Source: Flemingiibacterium sp964430755 (GTDB lineage: Bacteria; Bacillota; Clostridia; Oscillospirales; CAG-272). Taken from it: a stretch of DNA of 64,000 nt. The notes beneath the pieces are model-generated. The model saw only the letters and a program-made list of their open reading frames with translations. It had not been told where the DNA came from and ran no database searches. Shown piece after piece: positions 51,101-58,183 of this stretch (its first letter is position 1; each line of letters begins with the position of its first letter). The stretch spans positions 39,578 to 103,577 of the forward strand of contig CAYSFT010000001.1 in the NCBI GenBank assembly GCA_964430755.1, given 5' to 3'. A program made the translations under genes and the position numbers.

Positions 51101-51117
51101 TTCTACCAATGGTAGAA
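51101..51117. promoter_or_regulatory. Dyad operator candidate upstream of the four-gene unit
   Basis: TTCTACCA (51101-51108), one base, TGGTAGAA (51110-51117): a perfect 8 bp dyad 26 bp upstream of the -35. It is a candidate site for the ArsR-type or Xre regulator encoded in the same unit. Confidence 0.5.
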
Positions 51118-51141
51118 AATATTGAAGTGCATATGCAATAC

Positions 51142-51176
51142 AAAAAAAGCAGCCCGCATTTTACTGCAGACTGCTT
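51142..51176 (-). terminator. Terminator of the pfp operon
   Basis: On the minus strand AAGCAG...GCA pairs with TGC...CTGCTT (plus-strand 51147-51158 and 51165-51176), followed by seven T. Confidence 0.8.
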
Positions 51177-51183
51177 CGCCATA

Positions 51184-51387
51184 TTATTCCTTTTTATCAA
51201 GCAAGCTGTAAATACACAAAATCAAGCCTGCCACAAAAGCAATCGGACCGCCCCAAGATAAAAGATAATTCTCTCCTATAACCGCAATATCCGGTGCCGC
51301 AAATAAGATTTGATGCGACAAATATTCAGCACAAGAAGCGATAATTCCACACACCATTAGCGCAGAACCAAATATCATCTTTTTCAT
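51184..51387 (-). CDS. Small two-helix membrane protein
   Basis: A 67-residue protein of unknown function with two membrane helices (MIFGSALMVCGIIASCAEYL and GGPIAFVAGLILCIYSLL) and a charged end (DKKE). AGGAG is 6 nt before the ATG. It lies 25 bp behind pfp and precedes the shared terminator, so it is cotranscribed with pfp. Confidence 0.7.
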   Translation of the reverse strand: MKKMIFGSALMVCGIIASCAEYLSHQILFAAPDIAVIGENYLLSWGGPIAFVAGLILCIYSLLDKKE

Positions 51388-51412
51388 GGTGATCTCCTGT
51401 CGGTAAGTTATT

Positions 51413-52648
51413 TTATCTCTTTATAACAAAATGTCTCGGCAGACCGTTCTCGTAGAACTGCTCGGGCTCACCCTGGATAAGCGGAAGAATGTAGTCAATA
51501 CCTGCCTCGGTGATTCCGTTGCCCTCGGCGTTGATATATTCATCCGGCACCTCGCGGATCTTGTTCGCGATCTGTGCGATATCTCCGCTTTCAACGTGTA
51601 CACTGTAAGCGTCACCGCCGTCACGTACATAGCACATCATCTTGCCCGACTCGCCGTTTGCCGCCGCCATTACAGCCGCTGCACCAACGCACTGCGATTC
51701 GTCAAGGTCAGCCTTCGATGCGATGTGAGAAGCACATCTCTGCATGAGGTTAAGCTCGATCGAACGAACCTTACAGCCGATACGGTCGCGTACCGCCTGC
51801 TCAAGCACCTTACCTGTACCGGAGAGATACTTGTGACCGAATGCATCAGTCGCACCGCTCTGTGTACCCTCACCAACGTATCTGCCGTCAGCGAAACGTA
51901 CACCCTCGGAAACTGCAACAACTACATTAGGATGCTTTACAAATGCCGCATTGACGTCCTCAATGAACTTATCCATATCGAATGTGCGCTCGGGGAGATA
52001 GATGAGGTCGGGAGTAACATCACAGATACGTCCCGGAAGTGCTGCGGATGCTGTGAGCCAACCTGCGTCACGTCCCATTATTTCAACGATTGTAACAGCC
52101 TTAACGGTGTAAACCGCAGTATCGCGGATGATCTCCTGCATAGTTGCCGCAATGTATTTTGCCGCAGAACCGAAGCCGGGAGTGTGGTCTGTTCCAACAA
52201 GGTCGTTATCAATAGTCTTCGGAACACCCATAACGCGCATTTCCCAGTCCTTATCTGCAAGATATGCAGTCAGCTTTGCAACGGTGTCCATCGAGTCGTT
52301 GCCGCCGATATAGAAGAAATAGCGGATGTTGTTTTTCTTGAAAAACTCAACAAGTGCTTCATAAGTAGCCTTGCCTGCCTCGTCGTCAAGCTTCGGTAGC
52401 TTCTTTCTGCAGGAGCCGAGTGCAGCCGCGGGAGTTGCGCAAAGTACACGCAGGTCATCACGGTTTGCGAACACCTCGTTAAGATTGCAGATCGTTCCTG
52501 CAAGCATACCCTCAACGCCGTTGAAAGCACCGTATATTGTGTCAATTGCATCGCAGTCAAATGCACCTCTTATAACGCCTGCGAGTGTTGCATTGATAGC
52601 CGCGGTAGGGCCGCCTGACTGACCGACTATAGCATTTCCATGTAACAT
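51413..52648 (-). CDS. pfp: Pyrophosphate-dependent 6-phosphofructokinase
   Basis: A 411-residue enzyme interconverting fructose-6-phosphate and fructose-1,6-bisphosphate with PPi as donor. The donor site GGNDSMDT and the catalytic loop PKTIDNDL (the Lys before TIDND marks PPi rather than ATP use) are present. Other landmarks are GQSGGPTAAINATLAG at the N-terminus, IMGRDAGWLTA and NLMQRCASHIASKADLDES. The start at 52648 is chosen for GGAGG 8-9 nt upstream. Confidence 0.93.
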   Translation of the reverse strand: MLHGNAIVGQSGGPTAAINATLAGVIRGAFDCDAIDTIYGAFNGVEGMLAGTICNLNEVFANRDDLRVLCATPAAALGSCRKKLPKLDDEAGKATYEALVEFFKKNNIRYFFYIGGNDSMDTVAKLTAYLADKDWEMRVMGVPKTIDNDLVGTDHTPGFGSAAKYIAATMQEIIRDTAVYTVKAVTIVEIMGRDAGWLTASAALPGRICDVTPDLIYLPERTFDMDKFIEDVNAAFVKHPNVVVAVSEGVRFADGRYVGEGTQSGATDAFGHKYLSGTGKVLEQAVRDRIGCKVRSIELNLMQRCASHIASKADLDESQCVGAAAVMAAANGESGKMMCYVRDGGDAYSVHVESGDIAQIANKIREVPDEYINAEGNGITEAGIDYILPLIQGEPEQFYENGLPRHFVIKR

Positions 52649-52710
52649 TTTCTTTTCCTCCAAGATAGGTTATTATTATATTGTACGGCAAATGTTGACC
52701 GTATAGAAAT

Positions 52711-52739
52711 ATTCTACCACACACAAAGGTATTTGTCAA
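52711..52739 (-). promoter_or_regulatory. Sigma-A promoter of pfp
   Basis: On the minus strand TTGACA (52734-52739), 17 bp, TAGAAT (52711-52716). Confidence 0.85.
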
Positions 52740-52798
52740 GTGAAGATATCATTTATAATATTATAAAAAACGCTTGATTTTTTCGGAAATATGTATAG

Positions 52799-52831
52799 CA
52801 AAAAAACTGCCCGTATCAAAAGTACAGGCAG
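52799..52831 (-). terminator. Terminator of the cytidylate-kinase-like gene
   Basis: CTGCC-GTA (52807-52815) pairs with TAC-GGCAG (52823-52831), one mismatch; a T run follows on the minus strand. Confidence 0.85.
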
Positions 52832-52845
52832 CATTTATTCAAGCT

Positions 52846-53481
52846 TTATTTCATGCAGTGTGCTTTGTAAAATTCAACATACTGATAAAGCATATCGGCT
52901 GTGGGTTCGATTCCGAGTCTTGCAGAGTCGATAGCAAGATCGAAGTTCTCAAGCTTACCCCACTTCTGACCGGTGTAATAATTGTAATAATTTGCACGGC
53001 GCTTATCAGTCTTTATGATGATATCTTTAGCCTTCTCGGGCTTGACATCGTGAAGCTCCGCAACATGCTGACAGCGGAACTCAAGCGGCGCATAAATGAA
53101 AACCTTTATGAGGTTCGGACAGTCGCGCAGAACATAGTCCGCACATCTTCCGATGAACACCGCCGGACCCTCCTCGGCAAGCTCTTTTATAAGATCAGAC
53201 TGCGTTATGAACAGCTTATCATTAATCGGCATATCAAATGCAACGCCTGCATTTCCGCCCCAGAATGAGCTGCCCATTGCGAGAGTATAAAGAAGGCTGT
53301 TCGTCGCCTTTTCGTCAGCCTCTCCGAGGACATGGTGTGCCATACCGCTTTTCTCTGCGGCGAGCTTTATAAGATCGTTATTATAAAACTTGATACCAAG
53401 CTTCTTGGCAAGCTCCTCGCCGATATGACGTCCTGCGCTGCCGTACTGTCTTCCGATTGTTATGATAAGGTTAGAGTTCAT
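52846..53481 (-). CDS. Cytidylate kinase-like protein
   Basis: A 211-residue P-loop protein of the cytidylate-kinase-like group (distinct from Cmk). The nucleotide loop is ITIGRQYGSAGRHIGEELAKK with a Gly/Ser-rich variant of Walker A; GPAVFIGRCADYVLRD and KAKDIIIKTDKRRANYYNYY follow. The natural substrate of this group is not firmly known. It has its own promoter and terminator, and is adjacent to an S1-domain gene; in many Bacillota cmk and an S1 gene are neighbours, here in the opposite order. Confidence 0.85.
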   Translation of the reverse strand: MNSNLIITIGRQYGSAGRHIGEELAKKLGIKFYNNDLIKLAAEKSGMAHHVLGEADEKATNSLLYTLAMGSSFWGGNAGVAFDMPINDKLFITQSDLIKELAEEGPAVFIGRCADYVLRDCPNLIKVFIYAPLEFRCQHVAELHDVKPEKAKDIIIKTDKRRANYYNYYTGQKWGKLENFDLAIDSARLGIEPTADMLYQYVEFYKAHCMK

Positions 53482-53512
53482 ATTGTTCCTCCTATATTTG
53501 TTACTTGGTATT

Positions 53513-53541
53513 ATTATACACTATTTTCTAACAAATTGCAA
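53513..53541 (-). promoter_or_regulatory. Sigma-A promoter of the cytidylate-kinase-like gene
   Basis: On the minus strand TTGCAA (53536-53541), 17 bp, TATAAT (53513-53518); AGGAGG before the ATG. Confidence 0.78.
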
Positions 53542-53571
53542 GAGGTTTTTGGCATTTTTTCAGTTTTTCTC

Positions 53572-54519
53572 TTATTCAAATACGGTTTCAACGACACGCT
53601 CACATTCCTCGGGAGAATATTTCCAATGCGTAATATGTCGTTCATCACTGTAAATTATATTATCTTTACCGTTCTGCGGTGCAATGCCTCGCTGAGGATC
53701 GATTATTACAAGCTTCACTTTCATCCTCTCGGGAATAATATTTTTTATGTAAACCGCCGCCGTCTGGCCAACCGATACATCGTCACGGTATTCTGCAAGT
53801 CCTGCCAAATTCGGCGTAAGCTCAACAAAGATACCGTAAGGCTCAACGCTTCTGACAATTCCCGTCACTGTCTGTCCAACCGAAAAGAGCGCCGCATTTT
53901 CTTCCCACGTTCCAAGCAGCTCACGGCGTGTTACAAACAAACGAGTCGGCAGTCCCGAATCGTCTCTCTCGATCGCGCGGACAACGACACTTATCTGTGA
54001 GCCGACAGCCAGCCTATCCGCAGGATGTGTTATACGTGAAACCGACATACAGTCTATCGACAAAAGCGAAACGATACCGCATCCGATATCGACAAACGCA
54101 CCGAAATGCTCAAGATGCGTCACCTTTGCACCAATCACATCTCCGGGTAAAAGTCCGGCAAGATAATTCCTCGCACACTCAAGCTGTGCCGCACGTCGCG
54201 AAAGTGTTATAATCGGATCACCGACGCGTCTGCGCTCGATACTCATAACCTTGAAGCAGACCGGCTTTCCGACTCGCGTTATGACCGCAATATCCTTGAC
54301 CGCCTCACCGTTTGTCAGCTGAACATCGTTTTTTTCGATTGTACCGTATAATTCACCAAGCTCAACGCTCAGCGTCTGTGCACCGTGAGCCCTCACTGCA
54401 ACAGCTTCGAGTATACGTCCCTCATGCATTGCGCGCTCAAGTCCCTCAAGGCTTGATATGTATTCGCGGTTTTTCTCGGTGTTGAGAAGAGTTCCCTCTG
54501 TGTAATATGCTTCCGTCAT
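53572..54519 (-). CDS. S1-domain RNA-binding protein (RpsA/YpfD-like)
   Basis: A 315-residue protein. After an N-terminal region of about 120 residues there are two S1 folds: about 125-195 (GDVIGAKVTHLEHFGAFVDI) and about 215-280 (GQTVTGIVRSVEPYGIFVEL). It has fewer repeats than proteobacterial S1 and resembles YpfD-type proteins of Bacillota, which bind RNA or the ribosome but are not essential ribosomal proteins. The start at 54519 is set by GGAGG 8 nt upstream. Divergent from eutH. Confidence 0.85.
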   Translation of the reverse strand: MTEAYYTEGTLLNTEKNREYISSLEGLERAMHEGRILEAVAVRAHGAQTLSVELGELYGTIEKNDVQLTNGEAVKDIAVITRVGKPVCFKVMSIERRRVGDPIITLSRRAAQLECARNYLAGLLPGDVIGAKVTHLEHFGAFVDIGCGIVSLLSIDCMSVSRITHPADRLAVGSQISVVVRAIERDDSGLPTRLFVTRRELLGTWEENAALFSVGQTVTGIVRSVEPYGIFVELTPNLAGLAEYRDDVSVGQTAAVYIKNIIPERMKVKLVIIDPQRGIAPQNGKDNIIYSDERHITHWKYSPEECERVVETVFE

Positions 54520-54612
54520 TGTTCTGTCCTCCGTTTTTTGATTGTACGCTATCATTGTATTTAATACTTTCAAAATTTATGCGAAGGTTAAAGAATTTTG
54601 CTGACAATTATA

Positions 54613-54641
54613 TTGACATTAATGCCTGCTTTTGGTATAAT
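54613..54641 (+). promoter_or_regulatory. Consensus sigma-A promoter of eutH
   Basis: TTGACA (54613-54618), 17 bp, TATAAT (54636-54641). The leader has a five-codon mini-ORF (54671-54688, MKGTV) 8 nt before the start. Confidence 0.85.
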
Positions 54642-54696
54642 ATCTGCAGATGCATTTTAATATTCAATTAATGAAAGGCACGGTTTAAACCACGCA

Positions 54697-55776
54697 ATGA
54701 ACACACTCTCGTTAATAATGCTCATCTTCGCTATATTCGGCGCAGTTGACTATCTCTTCGGAAACCGACTCGGAATCGGCAAAGAATTTGAGAAGGGCTT
54801 CTCAATCCTCGGAACGCTCGCCCTCTCAATGATCGGTATAATCGTTATATCTCCGCTTATCGCAAGCTTACTCGAACCGCTGTTTGATAAGTTTTACAAC
54901 GTATTCCATATCGACCCATCAACAATCACGGCATCGCTCTTTGCAAACGATATGGGAGGCGCAGAGCTTTCAGTCAAAGCGGCAAAGGATGCGGCAGTCG
55001 GCGGATTTAACGCATATGTCGTTTCCTCGATGATGGGAGGACTCATTTCCTTCTATATTCCCTTTTCAATCGGAGTTGTAAAAAAAGAGCACCACAGCGA
55101 GCTTTTTCTCGGTCTGCTCTGCGGCACTGTTGCGATTCCCGTGGGATGTTTCATCGGCGGACTTATCTGCCGTATTCCGATTATAACACTTATTCTCAAT
55201 ATGCTTCCGCTGATCATTTTTGCGGCAATAATCGCGCTCGGACTTTGGTTCTGCCCGAATGTATGCGTTAAGGTTTTCTCGGTTTTCGGTCGCTTGATAA
55301 CAATCGCGCTGGTGATTGGACTTATGCTCGGAGTTGTCAATTTCCTTGCAGGCGAAGCCATCATTCCGGGAATTGCACCGATTGAAAACGGCGTTACGAT
55401 CTGCTTCAGCATTTCGGTCATACTCGCAGGCGCATTCCCTCTCATGAATATCGTATCGCGTATATTCAAAAAACCGCTCGAAAAGCTTGCAAGTAAAATG
55501 GGCGTCGGCAGCACGGCATCGGCAGGATTTTTATCAATTATAGTCACAGCACCTCTCGTTTTCGAGATGATGAATCAGGACATGGACAAAAAAGGAATTA
55601 TGTTAAATGCAGCATTCATCGTGCCTGCAGGATGCTTACTCGGTGACCATCTCGCGTTCACTCTCACATACGATGAATCGTACATAGCACCTATGCTTGC
55701 GGCAAAAGCATTATCGGGCGTATGCGCAGTGATACTCGCGCTGATAGTTTACAAGCGAACTGCAAAAAAACATTAA
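54697..55776 (+). CDS. eutH: Ethanolamine permease-like protein EutH
   Basis: A 359-residue polytopic membrane protein. The EutH hallmarks are the start ILSLIMLIF-type helix with DYLFGNRLGIGKEFEKGF, TASLFANDMGGAELS (near residue 80), GLLCGTVAIPVGCFIGGL and GCLLGDHLAFTLTYDESYIA. EutH lets ethanolamine enter at low concentration. No eut catabolic genes lie near, so it is an orphan here. The nearest AAAGG is 18 nt before the ATG, too far for normal initiation. Confidence 0.9.
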   Translation: MNTLSLIMLIFAIFGAVDYLFGNRLGIGKEFEKGFSILGTLALSMIGIIVISPLIASLLEPLFDKFYNVFHIDPSTITASLFANDMGGAELSVKAAKDAAVGGFNAYVVSSMMGGLISFYIPFSIGVVKKEHHSELFLGLLCGTVAIPVGCFIGGLICRIPIITLILNMLPLIIFAAIIALGLWFCPNVCVKVFSVFGRLITIALVIGLMLGVVNFLAGEAIIPGIAPIENGVTICFSISVILAGAFPLMNIVSRIFKKPLEKLASKMGVGSTASAGFLSIIVTAPLVFEMMNQDMDKKGIMLNAAFIVPAGCLLGDHLAFTLTYDESYIAPMLAAKALSGVCAVILALIVYKRTAKKH

Positions 55777-55789
55777 TTACGAATAGAAA

Positions 55790-55835
55790 AACGGTAGTAC
55801 TCTCAAAGTCGGGAATACCACCGTTAATTTTATTT
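55790..55835. terminator. Terminator between eutH and the HAD gene
   Basis: AACGGTAGTA (55790-55799) pairs with TACCACCGTT (55816-55825) with one mismatch, followed by TAATTTTATTT. The genes converge. Confidence 0.75.
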
Positions 55836-55839
55836 AATT

Positions 55840-56646
55840 TTATTCACCAATTTCAACAGAGTCCTTTGCGAGGTCTCCGACACCGTTCAGAATATATCTC
55901 GGACGGTACGGGAAATTCTGCAGAGTTTCAAGGCTTGTCACGCCCGAAAGCACAAGAACCGTATCAAGCTCCGATTCGATGCCTGCAATAATGTCGGTAT
56001 CCATACGGTCGCCGATGATTGCCGCATCAGCACGGTCTGCACCGAGCTTTTTGAGTGCGTGACGCATCATAAGCGGATTGGGCTTACCAACATAGTAAGC
56101 TTTTCTTGAGGTCGCAAGCTCAATCGGCGAAATAAGCGCCGAGCAGGCAGGAACTATGCCGCGCTCACCCGGAGCCGTAACGTCGGGGTTCGTACCGATA
56201 AGCTTTGCGCCCTTGAGAACAAGGTCAACCGCACGCTCAATCTTTTCATAAGAAAGTGAACGGGTTTCACCGAACACGACATAATCGGGATTATAGTCAT
56301 TCATGGAAAAACCGACGTCATAAAGCGCATTGACAAGTCCCGGTTCACCGATAACGTAAACGCTTCCGCCGGGGCACTGTGAAGCAAGGAACGAAGCCGT
56401 TGCAAGTGCGCTTGTATAAAAATGATCCTCTGTAATGTTAAGTCCCATTCTGCCGAGCTTTTGTGCAAGCTCACGCGGCGCACGCTCGCTGGAATTTGTC
56501 AAGAAAAGAAAATCCTTGTTATTATCGGAAAGCCACTTCACAAATTCGGGAACTCCCGGAAGCAGACGGTTTCCGTGATATATAACACCGTCCATATCGC
56601 ATATAAACGCAGATTTGCGGTGTATTTCGTTAAGCTCTGTTATCAT
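55840..56646 (-). CDS. HAD-superfamily IIA phosphatase (NagD-like)
   Basis: A 268-residue sugar-phosphate/nucleotide phosphatase. Motif I FICDMDGVIYHGNRLLPG (nucleophile and acid Asp), motif II FLTNSSERAP, the cap domain, motif III lysine in YYVGKPNPLMM and motif IV IIGDRMDTDIIAGIESELDT. Known relatives dephosphorylate p-nitrophenyl phosphate, UMP or glycolytic side-products; the substrate is unclear. The start has no ordinary ribosome site: AAAGGAA lies behind a hairpin of the structured repeat. Confidence 0.9.
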   Translation of the reverse strand: MITELNEIHRKSAFICDMDGVIYHGNRLLPGVPEFVKWLSDNNKDFLFLTNSSERAPRELAQKLGRMGLNITEDHFYTSALATASFLASQCPGGSVYVIGEPGLVNALYDVGFSMNDYNPDYVVFGETRSLSYEKIERAVDLVLKGAKLIGTNPDVTAPGERGIVPACSALISPIELATSRKAYYVGKPNPLMMRHALKKLGADRADAAIIGDRMDTDIIAGIESELDTVLVLSGVTSLETLQNFPYRPRYILNGVGDLAKDSVEIGE

Positions 56647-56779
56647 TACTATAATCCATTGCTTTCGCCTTGCGAAAGCTTCCTTTCTGTCCTTATTGGG
56701 ACGCGGTTGGCGCAGCCAAATCTCGGTCTATGACCGAGATAGAGTCACAAAAGGTAGTTTGAAAATTTATTTTTCAAAC
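56647..56779 (-). repeat. Structured intergenic repeat, copy 3 (5' leader of the HAD gene)
   Basis: On the minus strand: hairpin A GTTTGAAAA-ATAAA-TTTTCAAAC (56757-56779); hairpin ATCTCGGTC/GACCGAGAT (56720-56740); TTGGC/GCCAA (56707-56719); AAAGGAA (56680-56686); hairpin C GCTTTCGC-AAG-GCGAAAGC (56661-56679); 14 nt; ATG. The promoter at 56821 shows it is transcribed as the leader. The rest of the 345 bp gap holds only the two promoters. Confidence 0.85.
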
Positions 56780-56820
56780 TTAAACGTCCCTTTCGAAGAA
56801 GTTTTAAAGTCAACGGATTT

Positions 56821-56849
56821 ATTATAACACGGTTTTTATCATTTGTCTA
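56821..56849 (-). promoter_or_regulatory. Sigma-A promoter of the HAD gene
   Basis: On the minus strand TAGACA (56844-56849), 17 bp, TATAAT (56821-56826). Confidence 0.72.
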
Positions 56850-56925
56850 TGTGTTTTGTGTAAATTTTTAGAATATTTCACGCATTTTTCTTTCGCAGAA
56901 ATAGTCGTTTGTGCCTCACTGATAC

Positions 56926-56954
56926 TTGACAAAACATCGAATATGCGATATAAT
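56926..56954 (+). promoter_or_regulatory. Consensus sigma-A promoter of the M23-lepA operon
   Basis: TTGACA (56926-56931), 17 bp, TATAAT (56949-56954): a perfect match. Confidence 0.85.
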
Positions 56955-56991
56955 ATAATGGTATAATTATGTTTAAAAGGCAGGAATCACT

Positions 56992-58164
56992 TTGCGTAAA
57001 AAATTAATATGCCTGATTTTTGTGTTGATATCCGCAGTGATAATAACCGGAAGCGGCTCTGTTTTTTCGGCAGCCTCGGCCTCATCGTCGGAGCTAACTG
57101 CCCTTGAAAACAAGCTTGCCGCGGCAACTGCATCGAGGGAAGCCGCCGAAGCAGCCCTTGCAGACGCCGAAACAGGTTACGCTGATGCGCTCGCAAAAAA
57201 GCAGGCCATTGACAATAAAATATACACGCTCGACATCGAAATTGAAGCAACCGTCGCCCTGATCAGCGGTTACAACAAGCAGATCGAAGAAAAGAATCTC
57301 GAAATTGCCGCCGAAAATGAGAAGCTCGATGCCGCATATAATGTCGTCCGTGAACGTATCCGTGCAAAGCGTGAGGACGGTAATGTCGACTTTATTTCGA
57401 TAATCCTCGAGGCTGACGGACTCACCGAGTTTTTCACACAGGTTGACCGTTTTATGTGTATGCTTGAATATGACGAGCAGTTACTTCAGACATATAACGA
57501 CAGTATCGTAAATCTGGAAAAACTCAAAGCCGAGCTGACAGAAGCCAAGGCAGCACTTGACACACAAATGAAGAACCTCGGAGAACGCAAAAACGAGCTC
57601 GAAACTGACCGCGCGGCTGCCAAAAAGCTGGTTGCAACGACCGAAAACAAGTTGGCAAGTGCCGAGGCGGATCTTGAAAACGTCACGGCTATGGAGGAGC
57701 AGTACAGCAAACAGCGCGAGGAGCTTTTAGCAAATCTCGCAAAAACAACCAATCAAAAATATGTCGGCGGTGAATTTCTCTGGCCGCTTCCTACGGCGTA
57801 TATGAAAATTTCAAGCGGCTACGGTCATCGTATTCATCCCGTAACGGGTAAACCGCAGTTCCACCGCGGAATCGACATTCCTGCGCCGTACGGCACTGAA
57901 ATATATGCCGTTAACGACGGTACGGTTGTCGAATGCTCATACAACTATGCCGACGGATATTATATTACAATAAGCCACGGCGGAGGTGTTGCATCCTTCT
58001 ATTCGCATCTCTCGCGTTACCGTGTCAACGTCGGCGATAAGGTCACTCGCGGACAAGTCATCGCAAACGTCGGCACCTCGGGATACACAACAGGTCCGCA
58101 TCTCAATCTTAATGTTTACGAAAACAATTCAGCCGTTGATCCGGTCACATATTTCACAGATTAA
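56992..58164 (+). CDS. Coiled-coil protein with a degenerate M23 (LytM) domain
   Basis: A 390-residue secreted protein. Export signal 1-28 (LICLIFVLISAVIITGSGSV), coiled coil about 35-250, M23 domain about 260-390. Motif 1 HRGID and the FYSHLS histidine are kept, but the H-x-H motif reads GPHLNLN: the second His, a zinc ligand in active LytM enzymes, is Asn. It is therefore probably inactive or weakly active, like EnvC-type activators. It is similar in layout to the intact protein at 6424-7644 but far from ftsEX, and is transcribed with lepA. Confidence 0.9.
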   Translation: MRKKLICLIFVLISAVIITGSGSVFSAASASSSELTALENKLAAATASREAAEAALADAETGYADALAKKQAIDNKIYTLDIEIEATVALISGYNKQIEEKNLEIAAENEKLDAAYNVVRERIRAKREDGNVDFISIILEADGLTEFFTQVDRFMCMLEYDEQLLQTYNDSIVNLEKLKAELTEAKAALDTQMKNLGERKNELETDRAAAKKLVATTENKLASAEADLENVTAMEEQYSKQREELLANLAKTTNQKYVGGEFLWPLPTAYMKISSGYGHRIHPVTGKPQFHRGIDIPAPYGTEIYAVNDGTVVECSYNYADGYYITISHGGGVASFYSHLSRYRVNVGDKVTRGQVIANVGTSGYTTGPHLNLNVYENNSAVDPVTYFTD

Positions 58165-58183
58165 CACCGAAAGGATACCGCAT

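Noticed and set aside
51431..52399. A 322-codon open frame opposite pfp
   Set aside because: Shadow of the pfp codon pattern; Cys/Arg/Leu-rich composition without recognisable motifs.
57986..58183. N-terminal extension of lepA
   Set aside because: It overlaps the M23 gene in another frame. The canonical LepA start at 58184 has a good ribosome site.
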